Notes: generated by a model not told the origin, from the letters alone. 64,000 nt of DNA from Comamonadaceae bacterium (GCA_947443645.1 CANEXF010000006.1:62001-126000), one strand, 5' to 3'. Counted from the first letter of the stretch, positions 7,719 through 17,338 are shown. Numbers and translations are program-made.

Positions 7719-8716
7719 CGCGTGCCAACCGACATCATCGCGCCCGGTTCATCAAAGGCTTTTCACTGATAGAACTTCTGGTCGCCCTGACCATTGGGCT
7801 GGTGATCGTCGTCTCCGCCATGTCGGCCTACATTGGCGCAGCAGGTGCGGGTCGATCGGCCGAAGCCCAAGCGCGTATGGCTGAAGACGGTCAAGCGGCA
7901 CTGACCATTTTGACCCAACAGCTCAAGATGGCTGGCAACAACCCGATTCAAGCCTTTCGTACCGACTTATCACGCACCAATCCGGTCTATGGCACGAGCA
8001 CGTTTCCCGTCAGTGGCTACACCCTGAGCAACTTCAATATTCGAGGCTGCGACGGCAAGTTCAGCAACATCACCACGGCAGGGACCACTTTGGACACGCT
8101 GAGCTGCGCTGGCGGTACCACTACCCTGCCCGACTCCATCGCGGTCAACTATGAAGCCGATCAGTACAACACGATTGCATCATCGAGCGGACGCCCTACA
8201 GATTGCCTGGGCAATACGCTAAGCACCATCACGTCTACCGTCACGACGGTCGTTGGCGCCGCTACGTCCACTGCGGCCGTGACCTACACCGTCGCAGACA
8301 ACCGTTTTTATGTGGGGACCTCCACCGGCATCGTCACGCCCAGCCTGTACTGCAAAGGCAACGGCGGCTCTAGTAGTGCGCAGCCCATCGTCGAGAACAT
8401 CGAGGACATGCAGCTCACCTACGGCGTGGTGAGTTCCACCAACACCGCCATCACTGCAACAGTAGCGGGCTACCTGACAGCCGATCAAGTGATCAATGAC
8501 GTCAACATGGCCGCGCTGGCGGATGACGCGGCACGCTGGGCCAAGGTAATTTCTGTTCGTGTTTGCGTGTTGGTACGCAGTGAAAGCGCTGTGGCGCCCG
8601 ACGCGGCCTCAGCGCAGTACGTCAAGTGTGACGGCACCCTGGAAACCTCTCCACCAGACCTCCGGCTGCGGCGGGCTTTTTCAACCACCGTCGTTTTGAG
8701 AAACCGACTGCTTTAA
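7715..8716 (+). CDS. pilW: type IV pilus minor pilin PilW
   Basis: The 333-residue product has a 15-residue basic leader ending in K-G, followed by F-S-L-I-E-L-L-V-A-L-T-I-G-L-V-I-V, the prepilin peptidase site with Glu at +5. The large exported domain contains Cys, Thr and Ser-rich stretches, and its end has the L-R-R-A-F-S-T-T-V-V-L-R-N-R sequence seen at the C-terminus of PilW proteins. The size fits PilW, which is the largest of the minor pilins. It overlaps pilV by 4 bp and is followed by pilX after about 70 bp. The role is in pilus assembly and display of PilY1 at the pilus base or tip. Confidence 0.87.
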   Translation: MTRANRHHRARFIKGFSLIELLVALTIGLVIVVSAMSAYIGAAGAGRSAEAQARMAEDGQAALTILTQQLKMAGNNPIQAFRTDLSRTNPVYGTSTFPVSGYTLSNFNIRGCDGKFSNITTAGTTLDTLSCAGGTTTLPDSIAVNYEADQYNTIASSSGRPTDCLGNTLSTITSTVTTVVGAATSTAAVTYTVADNRFYVGTSTGIVTPSLYCKGNGGSSSAQPIVENIEDMQLTYGVVSSTNTAITATVAGYLTADQVINDVNMAALADDAARWAKVISVRVCVLVRSESAVAPDAASAQYVKCDGTLETSPPDLRLRRAFSTTVVLRNRLL

Positions 8717-8785
8717 TTTTCTAAAAGCTGGCCCGTCATGACACTGTCAGTTCCGTCCCCAACTCATACAAGCAAGGGCAGCACC

Positions 8786-9349
8786 ATGCACCAAGCCAGG
8801 TCGAGGTCAGCGCAGCAAGGCGTGGTCCTCATCATCGCCATGATTTTGCTGGTCGTGATCTCTCTGCTGGCCTTGAGCAGCGTTCGCAACGTCGCATCCA
8901 ATGAAGCTGTGATGAGCAATGTTCGCACCAACGAACTTGCCACCCAAGCCGCCGAGATAGCGCTACGCCACTGCGAAGCATCAACACTTCAGGCTATCGC
9001 AGGCTCAGGCAGCTATGTCACCACCTTTACAGCCTCCAATATTTTGTCGACCAGCACCACGCCAGTCTGGCAAACCGCCAGCAACTGGGACGCCGTCACC
9101 AGTTCGGTTTTCGTGCTGCCCTTGAGCCTGGTTAACCAGACCGGTATGACCACAACCTACAACAGGCCACCAGAATGCATGGTCGCGCCACTGCCAGTGA
9201 TGGTCAGCGGCAGTACCACTGTGAACACCACCACCTCGTTTGTCGTCACTGCTCGCGGCTTTGGCCCTGAGGTGGCGGCCGCCGACGCAAGCCGCAGCAG
9301 GCCGCAAGGCACCGAAGTCTGGCTTCAGTCAACGATCAATCTTCAGTAG
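8786..9349 (+). CDS. pilX: type IV pilus minor pilin PilX
   Basis: The 187-residue product begins M-H-Q-A-R-S-R-S-A-Q-Q-G followed by V-V-L-I-I-A-M-I-L-L-V-V-I. The Q-Q-G-V-V-L-I-I signature is typical of PilX, which lacks the +5 glutamate of major pilins. Downstream are A-L-R-H-C-E and an M-V-S-G-S-T type beta domain. I prefer the ATG at 8786, preceded by AAGGGCAGC, over the in-frame ATG at 8738, because it gives the normal short PilX leader; the longer form would add 16 residues. It sits between pilW and pilY1 as expected and should be part of the same priming complex. Confidence 0.84.
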   Translation: MHQARSRSAQQGVVLIIAMILLVVISLLALSSVRNVASNEAVMSNVRTNELATQAAEIALRHCEASTLQAIAGSGSYVTTFTASNILSTSTTPVWQTASNWDAVTSSVFVLPLSLVNQTGMTTTYNRPPECMVAPLPVMVSGSTTVNTTTSFVVTARGFGPEVAAADASRSRPQGTEVWLQSTINLQ

Positions 9350-9367
9350 ACAGGAAAGGACAAGCCC

Positions 9368-12300
9368 ATGCTTACGTTCAACCACATGCTCAAGTTCGTC
9401 ACTGGCACGCTAGCCGCGAGTCTGATGATGGCGTCCCAGGCGGTCACAATGTCGCAAACGCCGCTGCTGACCCAGGCCGGATCGGTCGTCCCCAACATGA
9501 TGCTGATTTTTGACGACTCGGGCTCCATGGTGTCGCAGTCCTTGTACCAGTATGGCGGCACAGCAGGCGGTTACGGCATGACAGGCCCAGGCGGCGCCGT
9601 GAAACTGGCTGACTGCTCGGGCACGCTGGACATAAACAATACCTGCATCTATCAGCCCTTTGTGCCTGTTGCGACCCCCATCTACCCTACTTTTTCAAGC
9701 AGCCAAAACTACGCCAATGGCGCCTACGTAAAAAGTCCTCTCGACTCAAATATTTACGTCTGTACACGCAGCAACCGCAACGGCGCTTGCTCAGCGTCAA
9801 CAATTGACCCCAGCATAGACACGCTGGCAAGGTGGGATCCTTACGTACCGCCCAGCGCGTCCATCCCCTACTACGAACTGTCACCCGATGTGAACCGCCT
9901 GCACTACGACCCGCGGGTGCGCTACCGCTTGCGTCTCAAGAGCGATGGCACCACCACGACTGCGGCAAGCCCAGTTTCCAGCTTGGACTTCTATGTTTTT
10001 CTTTACCAACAGTCCAACCTTCCGGCGGTGTGGGGCGGCACGAGCGGCGAGAACAACCCGACGCTTCTGTCCAGCTACTTCTCGAACTACACCCCCGCTA
10101 CAGCCCTGCTTGATCCAGATCCGAGCACTGTCAAAACCAATTCTTATCCAAACTGCGTAGGCAAGACGGTGTGCCCTTCTTCTGGTGCAGGACCATTTCC
10201 AAAGTTTTTAAATCGAACCGATTGCAACGGCGGCGCACCTGGCGGAAGCTGCTCGTTGGCTGAAGAACAACAGAACTATGCCAACTGGAAAAAGTTTCAC
10301 AGCAACCGCTTGGACTTGGTCAAAACCGGACTCGGTTATGCCTTTCAGGATGTAATCGGCAACCTGCGCATCGGCTGGTCAGTTTTCAGTGACCTGGGAA
10401 ACACTGGCTTCGGTGCAGGAACACCAGTAACAGTGTTAGGAAGCAACGGCTCAGGCGTTGCCCTGCTGGATCAGACTAGAAAAAATACTTTTTACGACTG
10501 GCTCTATTCACGCGACGCCACGTCGGACACACCTACCCGCGAATCACTGATCGCAGTTGGAAAATACTTTTCACGGGCGGATAGTTTTGGACCTTGGGCT
10601 GACACGCCAGATCCAACATCGAAAGGACTATCAACGCCGTCAACCTCGGGCAGTGATACCGCCGCGAGCAGATTGGCCCACGCTTCATGCCGCCGTTCAT
10701 ATGCGCTGCTAACCACGGACGGGTATTACAACGACTACGCGCCGGCACTGGAAGATACCGACTACACGGCCATCACAGCAATCACGGGCTACAAGCCAGA
10801 CAACACTGCACTGCCACCTTTTAACTACGACGGCCGGAAAAAGCCTTACGCACAAGCGTCGTCTTACACGTCTTTGGCCGATATCGCCATGAAGTACTGG
10901 ATCACCGATCTGCGTACGGATCTAAGGAACAACGTACCTACTTCAGTAAACAACGAATCATTCTGGCAAAACCTGGGCTTTTATGCCGTGGGTCTGGGCA
11001 TCAATGGAACCCTGACGCAGACGCAGGCAACCTTAGACAGCATCACTTCTGGCACGATCAGCTGGCCCAGTCCGCCATCAGGCGGTAATGCGGCGACAAC
11101 CATTGACGATATGTGGCATGCGACCGTCAATGCCAGAGGGCGCATGTTGAGCGCCAAGGATGCCGATGCGCTCAGCGATGGTGTTGAGGGCATGTTGGCT
11201 GAAATTACCAAAATCGAATCCTCGCAATCGGGTGTCGCAGCATCGACTCTAAGCCTGAACACCAGTACCAAAAAGTACACGCCCAACTACACCACAGGCA
11301 CGTGGACTGGCAACGTACTTGCGTCGCAACTTGACCCAAGTAGCGGCGCAGAAAAATGTATCCAGTGGCGGGTAACCGGGTCATGGTTGACCGATCCTAC
11401 AGATGCGACAAAAAAGCATTGGTACCTCGGCGGGCAACTTGATGGAACTCCTGACCTCGCACCCTGCAGCGGTGCACCTACGAGCTTTAGTGGAATAACG
11501 TATTCAGGGCGCAATATCTATGCTTGGAACGGCTCTGCGATGGGAAGTTTCGACAGTTCAAATAGCTACGTCACAAGCAGCACAACCGGTGTTGCGAGCG
11601 CCAGCGGCGTCATAGCAAGCGCAAACCTGGTCAACTACTTGCGGGGCGATCAGAGCAAAGAGGACATTCTCGACGCCAGAGGCCAGATTTCCACCACGAA
11701 CGTGTACCGCGCACGCCAGTTTATTCTCGGGGACATTGTCAATTCGACGCCTACATTCATCCAAGGCGCGCTCAACATGAACTACGACAAGTTACCGGTA
11801 GGCACCTTTGGTCAAGCCAGTTACAGCGCATTCCTGACGGCCAAGGCGGCTCGCGCCGAAGGCGTTTTGTTCGCGGGTTCAAACGACGGCATGTTGCACG
11901 GTTTTCGTGACAGCACGGGCGCTGAAGTGTTTGCCTTTGTTCCGCGCGCAGTCATGCCCAAGATGAGTCAATTGGCCAGCAGAAGCTATAACCATCAGTA
12001 TTATGTTGACGGCACGACTATAGAGGCTGACGCCTGCTTGACGGGTGGCTCGAGCTGCACCACCTGGACCAACATGCTGCTAGGCTCCGCCGGTGCGGGT
12101 GCCAAGACAGTGTTTGCCCTGGACGTCACCAACCCAACCAGCATGACGGCCGCCAGCGTGATGTGGGAAATCACCACGGCTTCAAGCGGCTTCGCCAATC
12201 TCGGCCATCTCCTGACCGACGTACAGACAGGGGTCACGCCGAGTGGCGATTGGGTTGCAGTATTCGGCAATGGCTACAACGGCGCAGATGGTGTAGCCCA

Positions 12301-13303
12301 CCTTTACGTTGCCAACCTGAAAACCGGCGCCTTGATCCGGGACATCAGCACGGGTGCGAGCGGTGGCAACGGCCTGGGTGGTGTACGCCTGGTGCGGGAC
12401 GCCAACCAGCGCATCATCGGCGCCTACGCAGGCGATTTGATGGGCAACCTGTGGAAGTTTGACCTCTCCAACACCAATTCCTCCAGCTGGGGCTTGGGCC
12501 TGTCGGGCTCGCCACTCTATGCTGCGGGAAGCGGCAAACCGATCACTGCACCGCCCGCGGTTGTCACCCATCCCAATGGCGGAGTGGTTGTAAGCTTTGG
12601 AACGGGCAAGCTGTTCGAAACAACCGATACCGCGACAACCAGCACACAGACCCTTTACGGCTTGTGGGACAGCGTGGCCTTCGGAAGCACCAGCACCCCG
12701 GCAGGTGTCGTTCAAACAGGTACAAGCAAGCTGGTGCAGCAAAGCATCTCGGCGGCGATCACCGGAACCAACATCATTACCAACGCCGACCTGACCACAA
12801 CATCGACCACCATCAACTACTACTCTGTGTCTCGCAACCCTGTGGACTGGACGACAAAACGCGGCTGGTATATTGACTTGCCCAATACCGGGCAGCGCGT
12901 CACCAACCCGATCGAAGCACTGGTGGGCAGTATTGTTGCGATTGACACGGTATCCCCCGCGAATGTCTCGACAAACCCTTGCGTACAAACCGGCACCGGC
13001 AAGGCCTGGAACTATGTGATCGATGCGGTCACGGGTAGCGGGCCCTCGGCTGCGATTTTTGATACCAACGGCAGTCGTACCGTCACATCCGCAGACTTGC
13101 TGGTCAGCGGCTATGAAAACAGCGCAGACGGCAGAACGCGCTACATCAAGAACGACGCCCAATCGACGCCAACCAGCACTGCATTCACACCACTGAGTAC
13201 GCAACAGCTGCCGCAGACCAATATTTCCTGCATTGTTTCCGGCACCTGCGCGACAGTCACCGGTGTGGTTAGGCGCAGCTGGCGTCAGTTGTTTTTGCGC
13301 TGA
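9368..13303 (+). CDS. pilY1: type IV pilus tip-associated protein PilY1
   Basis: This 1311-residue exported protein is the PilY1/PilC-type adhesin and assembly factor. A signal peptide covers about residues 1-26. A metal-ion-dependent adhesion site motif D-D-S-G-S is at 49-53 (I-F-D-D-S-G-S-M), so the N-terminal half probably adopts a von Willebrand A-like fold. The C-terminal half is the PilC beta-propeller, with L-F-A-G-S-N-D-G-M-L-H-G-F, Y-Y-V-D-G-T and A-G-D-L-M-G-N-L-W-K-F-D visible. The usual calcium loop before that last motif reads D-A-N-Q-R-I-I-G-A-Y-A-G-D and lacks the middle acidic residues. The central part is Ser/Thr/Ala-rich. It lies 18 bp after pilX, before pilE, and parts look lower in GC than the flanking housekeeping genes. 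Confidence 0.92.
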   Translation: MLTFNHMLKFVTGTLAASLMMASQAVTMSQTPLLTQAGSVVPNMMLIFDDSGSMVSQSLYQYGGTAGGYGMTGPGGAVKLADCSGTLDINNTCIYQPFVPVATPIYPTFSSSQNYANGAYVKSPLDSNIYVCTRSNRNGACSASTIDPSIDTLARWDPYVPPSASIPYYELSPDVNRLHYDPRVRYRLRLKSDGTTTTAASPVSSLDFYVFLYQQSNLPAVWGGTSGENNPTLLSSYFSNYTPATALLDPDPSTVKTNSYPNCVGKTVCPSSGAGPFPKFLNRTDCNGGAPGGSCSLAEEQQNYANWKKFHSNRLDLVKTGLGYAFQDVIGNLRIGWSVFSDLGNTGFGAGTPVTVLGSNGSGVALLDQTRKNTFYDWLYSRDATSDTPTRESLIAVGKYFSRADSFGPWADTPDPTSKGLSTPSTSGSDTAASRLAHASCRRSYALLTTDGYYNDYAPALEDTDYTAITAITGYKPDNTALPPFNYDGRKKPYAQASSYTSLADIAMKYWITDLRTDLRNNVPTSVNNESFWQNLGFYAVGLGINGTLTQTQATLDSITSGTISWPSPPSGGNAATTIDDMWHATVNARGRMLSAKDADALSDGVEGMLAEITKIESSQSGVAASTLSLNTSTKKYTPNYTTGTWTGNVLASQLDPSSGAEKCIQWRVTGSWLTDPTDATKKHWYLGGQLDGTPDLAPCSGAPTSFSGITYSGRNIYAWNGSAMGSFDSSNSYVTSSTTGVASASGVIASANLVNYLRGDQSKEDILDARGQISTTNVYRARQFILGDIVNSTPTFIQGALNMNYDKLPVGTFGQASYSAFLTAKAARAEGVLFAGSNDGMLHGFRDSTGAEVFAFVPRAVMPKMSQLASRSYNHQYYVDGTTIEADACLTGGSSCTTWTNMLLGSAGAGAKTVFALDVTNPTSMTAASVMWEITTASSGFANLGHLLTDVQTGVTPSGDWVAVFGNGYNGADGVAHLYVANLKTGALIRDISTGASGGNGLGGVRLVRDANQRIIGAYAGDLMGNLWKFDLSNTNSSSWGLGLSGSPLYAAGSGKPITAPPAVVTHPNGGVVVSFGTGKLFETTDTATTSTQTLYGLWDSVAFGSTSTPAGVVQTGTSKLVQQSISAAITGTNIITNADLTTTSTTINYYSVSRNPVDWTTKRGWYIDLPNTGQRVTNPIEALVGSIVAIDTVSPANVSTNPCVQTGTGKAWNYVIDAVTGSGPSAAIFDTNGSRTVTSADLLVSGYENSADGRTRYIKNDAQSTPTSTAFTPLSTQQLPQTNISCIVSGTCATVTGVVRRSWRQLFLR

Positions 13304-13359
13304 AAGGCGTTTTCAGTTGCACGCCTTACTATTTGCTTGATGCCACAGGAGCTTGATCC

Positions 13360-13857
13360 ATGTCTTCCATTTCGATAGCCCACAAACGCAGTAGCGCCGG
13401 CTTTACGCTGATAGAGCTGATGATAGTCGTGGCCATTGTGGGCCTGCTAGCCAGCATCGCCCTGCCGTCTTACTCAAGCTATATCGCCAGAGCCAGACGG
13501 GCCGACGCCAGGACTCAGCTGCTGCAGGCCGCGCAGTTCATGCAACGCTTTTATGCGGCGAATGACCAGTATGCCCAGGATAGAGCCGGCAACAGCGTGC
13601 TCGGCTCATCAGTCGGCATGCCAGACAACCTGCGTAAATCCCCGGCGGACGGTACCGCCTTGTACCAGCTCAACAGCAGCATCACGACTGCCGGCAACTA
13701 CACCGCCACCTTGAGCACGACCGCCTACACTCTGACCATGGCGCCAATTTCTGGCGGCAAGGCAGCGAGCGATGCCTGCGGCATGTTCACCATCACATCC
13801 ACCGGTATAAGAGGTGTGGCGAGCGCTACCAAAACCCGCGACGAGTGCTGGAAATAA
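13360..13857 (+). CDS. pilE: type IV pilin, PilE family
   Basis: The 165-residue product has a 14-residue leader ending in A-G, the classic [24 protein letters not shown] hydrophobic helix, and [19 protein letters not shown], typical of the PilE minor pilin group. A cysteine pair near the C-terminus (D-A-C-G and D-E-C-W) would close the D-region loop. PilE of this type closes the fimT-pilV-pilW-pilX-pilY1-pilE operon in many Betaproteobacteria. It is more likely a minor pilin than the major fibre subunit, given the operon position. The ribosome site CAGGAGC precedes the ATG. Confidence 0.88.
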   Translation: MSSISIAHKRSSAGFTLIELMIVVAIVGLLASIALPSYSSYIARARRADARTQLLQAAQFMQRFYAANDQYAQDRAGNSVLGSSVGMPDNLRKSPADGTALYQLNSSITTAGNYTATLSTTAYTLTMAPISGGKAASDACGMFTITSTGIRGVASATKTRDECWK

Positions 13858-13896
13858 GGACTTTCTGATTCCAGTGCGTCGCCATCTAGGCAGTCA

Positions 13897-15006
13897 ATGA
13901 AGCTAGAGTCGGCAGATTTCATCCAACAGACCATTGAGTTAGCGCAGGCAGCACTCAAGCTGTCCTCACCCAATCCCCGCGTAGGCTGCGTACTGGTTTC
14001 AGGGGGCGGCGGCATCCTGGGCCTCGGCCACACCCAGCAGGTGGGCGGCCCGCACGCCGAAGTCATGGCCTTGAGAGACGCGGCTCAAAAGGGTCTGTCC
14101 GTTCAGGGCGCGACCGCCTATGTCACCTTGGAGCCCTGCTCCCACCAGGGCCGAACCGGGCCGTGCTGCGACGTGCTGATTGCTTCGGGTATTAAAAAGG
14201 TTGTCGTTTCTATTCAGGATCCGAATCCGCTGGTGGCCGGTCAAGGCATAGCCCGGCTGCGCGCGGCCGGCATTGAAGTGGAGGTCGGCCCGGGCGCCGC
14301 CGCGTCGCGCGAGCTCAATATCGGCTTTTTCAGCCGCATGATTCGCAAGTCGCCCTGGGTAAGAATGAAGATGGCGGCCTCGCTGGATGGCAAAACCGCG
14401 TTGCTGAACGGCCAAAGCCAATGGATCACGGGAGAAGCCGCACGCGCCGACGGCCATGCCTGGCGGGCCCGTAGCTGCGCCGTGCTCACAGGCATAGGCA
14501 CCGTGCTCCAGGACAACCCGCGGCTGGACGTGCGCCTGGTGGACACCCCACGCCAGCCGCATCTTGTGCTGGTCGACAGTCGCCTTGAAACGCCGCTCGA
14601 CGCTCATCTTTTCATAGCTGGTCGCGCCGTCTACATATACGCTGCCGAGCAAAATGATGCTAAAAAAGCAGGGCTGGAAGCGCGTGGCGCCAGCGTCACC
14701 TACTTGCCCGGTCCGAACAAAAAAGTTGACCTCGCGGCCATGCTGAAAGATCTGGCCAGGCGGGAAATCAACGAACTGCATGTCGAGGCCGGTCACAAAC
14801 TCAGCGGCTCTCTGATAGCGGCCGGGCTGGTTGACGAGCTGCTGCTTTACCTGGCACCCAAGCTGCTCGGTGAGGCGCAGGGCATGGCCTCGTTTGGACC
14901 ACTGCAAAGTCTTGAGCAAGCCACGCAGCTGCGTTTCATATCGACTGAAATGGTCGGCGAAGATCTGCGCATCCGGGCAGCTATTGCCGGCCGGGACCAG
15001 TTTTAA
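13897..15006 (+). CDS. ribD: bifunctional diaminohydroxyphosphoribosylaminopyrimidine deaminase / 5-amino-6-(5-phosphoribosylamino)uracil reductase
   Basis: The 369-residue enzyme performs the second and third steps of riboflavin synthesis, deaminating and then reducing the GTP cyclohydrolase II product with NADPH. The N-terminal deaminase domain (about 1-145) shows the zinc site H-A-E-V and P-C-S-H-Q-G-R-T-G-P-C-C. The C-terminal reductase domain (about 150-365) shows V-R-M-K-M-A-A-S-L-D-G-K-T-A, S-Q-W-I-T-G and L-H-V-E-A-G. The length is normal. It starts the rib group and is 39 bp downstream of pilE. I see no FMN riboswitch (RFN element) in the short space before it or before ribE. Confidence 0.95.
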   Translation: MKLESADFIQQTIELAQAALKLSSPNPRVGCVLVSGGGGILGLGHTQQVGGPHAEVMALRDAAQKGLSVQGATAYVTLEPCSHQGRTGPCCDVLIASGIKKVVVSIQDPNPLVAGQGIARLRAAGIEVEVGPGAAASRELNIGFFSRMIRKSPWVRMKMAASLDGKTALLNGQSQWITGEAARADGHAWRARSCAVLTGIGTVLQDNPRLDVRLVDTPRQPHLVLVDSRLETPLDAHLFIAGRAVYIYAAEQNDAKKAGLEARGASVTYLPGPNKKVDLAAMLKDLARREINELHVEAGHKLSGSLIAAGLVDELLLYLAPKLLGEAQGMASFGPLQSLEQATQLRFISTEMVGEDLRIRAAIAGRDQF

Positions 15007-15094
15007 GCGCCTATTAGGTGCCCAGACGGCACTTAAATGAGGTCATAGCGCGGTCGCCGGACGCTTTGCCTCGAATCCCTGCGAAAATACAGCC

Positions 15095-15745
15095 ATGTTT
15101 ACCGGAATCATCACCGGCTTGGGGCACATCGTCGCCATCCAAAGCCTGGGCAGCTCTTCAGACCATGGCAAGCGACTCACCATCGAAACGCCTGTGGATT
15201 ACCTCAACGACGTCGGCTTGGGCGACAGCATTGCGATCAATGGCGCGTGCATGACAGCCGTATGGCTGGACAGCGCACATAACCAGTTCGCCATAGACAT
15301 CTCGGCAGAATCCCTGGCCAAAACCAGCGGTCTGGATGAAACCGGCGTGGTCAACCTTGAAAAAGCCCTACGCGCCCACGACCGTCTGGGCGGGCACATT
15401 GTGTCTGGCCACGTCGATGGCATTGGCCAGGTCACGCACTTTGCTGAAGTTGGCGAAAGCTGGGAGCTACGCATACATGCGCCGCGCGAGCTAAGCAAAT
15501 ACCTGGCCTACAAAGGCTCGATCACCGTCAATGGCGTGAGCTTGACAGTCAATCGGGTCAACGATCTGCCGGATGGCGATGGCTGCGAAATCAGCATCAA
15601 CCTGATTCCCCACACCGTTCAAAACACCGCCCTGCACCAGCTTTTCGCCGGTGCCCGCGTGAACCTTGAGATAGACCTGATCGCGCGTTACGTCGAGCGC
15701 ATGCTGCAAGACGACCCAACAGACAACTGGAAACCCCGAACATGA
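15095..15745 (+). CDS. ribE: riboflavin synthase, alpha subunit
   Basis: This 216-residue enzyme dismutates two molecules of 6,7-dimethyl-8-ribityllumazine to riboflavin and 5-amino-6-ribitylaminouracil. The start M-F-T-G-I-I-T-G-L-G is the family hallmark, and the two lumazine-binding repeats are visible, each with a L-G-D-S-I-A-I-N-G-A-C / G-S-I-T-V-N-G-V-S-L-T-V type segment. L-G-G-H-I-V-S-G-H-V-D-G is intact between them. The gene ends in a 4-bp ATGA overlap with ribBA, so the two are translationally coupled. The symbol ribC is used for the same enzyme in E. coli K-12 nomenclature. Confidence 0.95.
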   Translation: MFTGIITGLGHIVAIQSLGSSSDHGKRLTIETPVDYLNDVGLGDSIAINGACMTAVWLDSAHNQFAIDISAESLAKTSGLDETGVVNLEKALRAHDRLGGHIVSGHVDGIGQVTHFAEVGESWELRIHAPRELSKYLAYKGSITVNGVSLTVNRVNDLPDGDGCEISINLIPHTVQNTALHQLFAGARVNLEIDLIARYVERMLQDDPTDNWKPRT

Positions 15746-16845
15746 CCGTGCAAATTTCCCCTGTAGAAGACATCGTTGAAGAGATGCGCGCTGGCCGCAT
15801 GGTTATCTTGATTGACGAGGAAGACCGCGAAAACGAAGGTGACTTGGTTCTGGCGGCTGACCATGTGTCGGCTGACGCGGTTAATTTCATGGCCCGCTAC
15901 GGCCGCGGTCTGATTTGCCTGACGCTCACACGCGCACGCTGTGAATTGCTGGAGCTGCCGCCCATGGCGACGCGCAATGGCACCAAGCACTCGACCGCCT
16001 TTACCGTGTCAATTGAGGCCGCCGAAGGCGTCACAACCGGTATTTCAGCCGCCGACCGGGCCCGCACCATACAAGTTGCCGTTGCCAAAAACGCCACCGT
16101 CAGCGACCTGGTGCAGCCCGGCCATGTGTTTCCGCTGCAGGCCGTCGACGGCGGCGTGCTGATGCGCGCCGGTCATACAGAAGCCGGCTGCGACCTGGCC
16201 GCGATGGCCGGCTGCACCCCGGCGGCAGTGATCTGCGAGATCATGAAAGACGACGGCACGATGGCGCGCCTGCCCGACCTGCTGACCTTTGCCGCCGAGC
16301 ACAAGCTGAAGATTGGCACCATTGCCGATCTGATAGAGCACCGCAGCCGCAACGAGTCGCTGGTTGAAAAAATCGGCAGCCGCAGCCTGCAGACAGCCTT
16401 CGGCGAATTCACGGCGCACGCATTCAGGGACAAGCCCAGCCAGGGCCTGCACCTCGCGCTGGTCAAGGGGCAATGGTCGCCAGAAGAAACCGTCGTTGCC
16501 AGGGTGCACGAGCCGCTGTCGGTGCTGGATGCGCTGGAAACCGGGCGCTCCATGCATTCGTGGAACCTCGACGAGAGCCTCAAGCACATTGCCAACGCTG
16601 GCAAGGGTGTCGCAGTGCTGCTCAATTGCGGCGAGAGTGCCGCGCAACTGCTGACCCAGTTTGAAGGCACGGCCAGAGCCAGCCAGGCGCCAGAGCGTGG
16701 CCGCATGGACCTGCGCACCTACGGCATAGGCGCGCAGATACTGCGCGACTGCGGCGTGCAAAAAATGAAACTCATGGGCAACCCCAGGCGCATGCCCAGC
16801 ATGGTCGGCTACGGCCTCGAAATCGTCGGTTACATCAGCAAATAA
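15742..16845 (+). CDS. ribBA: 3,4-dihydroxy-2-butanone-4-phosphate synthase with degenerate GTP cyclohydrolase II-like domain
   Basis: The N-terminal domain (about 1-205) is a complete RibB, with I-D-E-E-D-R-E-N-E-G-D, R-Y-G-R-G-L-I-C-L and A-G-H-T-E-A-G-C-D-L. It converts ribulose 5-phosphate to the four-carbon riboflavin precursor. The C-terminal domain (about 210-365) has the RibA fold outline, with L-R-T-Y-G-I-G-A-Q-I-L-R-D-C-G-V near its end. However, the zinc-binding cysteine cluster of true GTP cyclohydrolase II is absent: where it should be, the sequence reads V-H-E-P-L-S-V-L-D-A-L. This half is therefore probably not catalytic, and a separate ribA must exist elsewhere. Such RibB plus RibA-like fusions are common in Betaproteobacteria. 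It overlaps ribE and is followed by ribH after 28 bp. Confidence 0.93.
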   Translation: MTVQISPVEDIVEEMRAGRMVILIDEEDRENEGDLVLAADHVSADAVNFMARYGRGLICLTLTRARCELLELPPMATRNGTKHSTAFTVSIEAAEGVTTGISAADRARTIQVAVAKNATVSDLVQPGHVFPLQAVDGGVLMRAGHTEAGCDLAAMAGCTPAAVICEIMKDDGTMARLPDLLTFAAEHKLKIGTIADLIEHRSRNESLVEKIGSRSLQTAFGEFTAHAFRDKPSQGLHLALVKGQWSPEETVVARVHEPLSVLDALETGRSMHSWNLDESLKHIANAGKGVAVLLNCGESAAQLLTQFEGTARASQAPERGRMDLRTYGIGAQILRDCGVQKMKLMGNPRRMPSMVGYGLEIVGYISK

Positions 16846-16873
16846 GCATTCAGCTATTTAAAGGAAACTCATC

Positions 16874-17338
16874 GTGTTTGGTGCAGAAAAAGGCTCAGCT
16901 GACAAGCTGGACGGCAAAAAGCTCGTCATCGGTATCGTGCAGGCGCGCTTCAACGAAAGCATTACCAACGCCCTGGCTGAGGCTTGCAAGCAAGAACTGA
17001 TCGCGCTCGGCGTGGACAACAAGCACATCACCCACGTGCTGGTGCCTGGCGCGCTGGAAGTGCCTTGCGCGCTGCAAGCCCTGGCCGAGAGCGACAAATA
17101 CGACGCCCTGATTGCGCTGGGCTGCATCATTCGTGGTGAGACTTATCACTTTGAACTCGTCGCCAATGAAAGCGGCTCGGCAGTGACGCGACTGGCGCTG
17201 GACTACCAGCTGCCTATCGCCAACGCGATCCTGACAACCGAAAATCTGGCACAAGCCCAGGCGCGCCAGATCGAAAAAGGTCGCGACGCTGCACGCGTTG
17301 CGGTCGAAATGGCCAATCTGCTTGATGAAATTGCCTGA
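16874..17338 (+). CDS. ribH: 6,7-dimethyl-8-ribityllumazine synthase
   Basis: This 154-residue subunit forms the icosahedral or smaller lumazine synthase, condensing the RibB product with 5-amino-6-ribitylaminouracil. Motifs seen are [32 protein letters not shown] and the catalytic-region N-A-I-L-T-T-E-N. The start is a GTG at 16874, preceded by AAAGGAAA at a good distance; no ATG in frame lies nearby. The gene continues the rib operon and is followed by nusB after about 60 bp, the usual ribH-nusB pairing. Confidence 0.95.
   Translation: MFGAEKGSADKLDGKKLVIGIVQARFNESITNALAEACKQELIALGVDNKHITHVLVPGALEVPCALQALAESDKYDALIALGCIIRGETYHFELVANESGSAVTRLALDYQLPIANAILTTENLAQAQARQIEKGRDAARVAVEMANLLDEIA

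Noticed and set aside
8738-8785. Longer N-terminus for PilX
   Set aside because: The 16 extra residues would give an atypically long prepilin leader, and the ATG at 8786 has a better ribosome site.
13858-15094. FMN riboswitch before ribD or ribE
   Set aside because: The gaps are 39 and 88 bp and lack the conserved RFN blocks, so no riboswitch is supported here.
16850-16873. Family A repeat before ribH (CAGCTATTTAAAGG)
   Set aside because: Only a short AT-rich string is shared; the palindrome and the GCGCCCG block are missing, and it functions as the ribosome site region.
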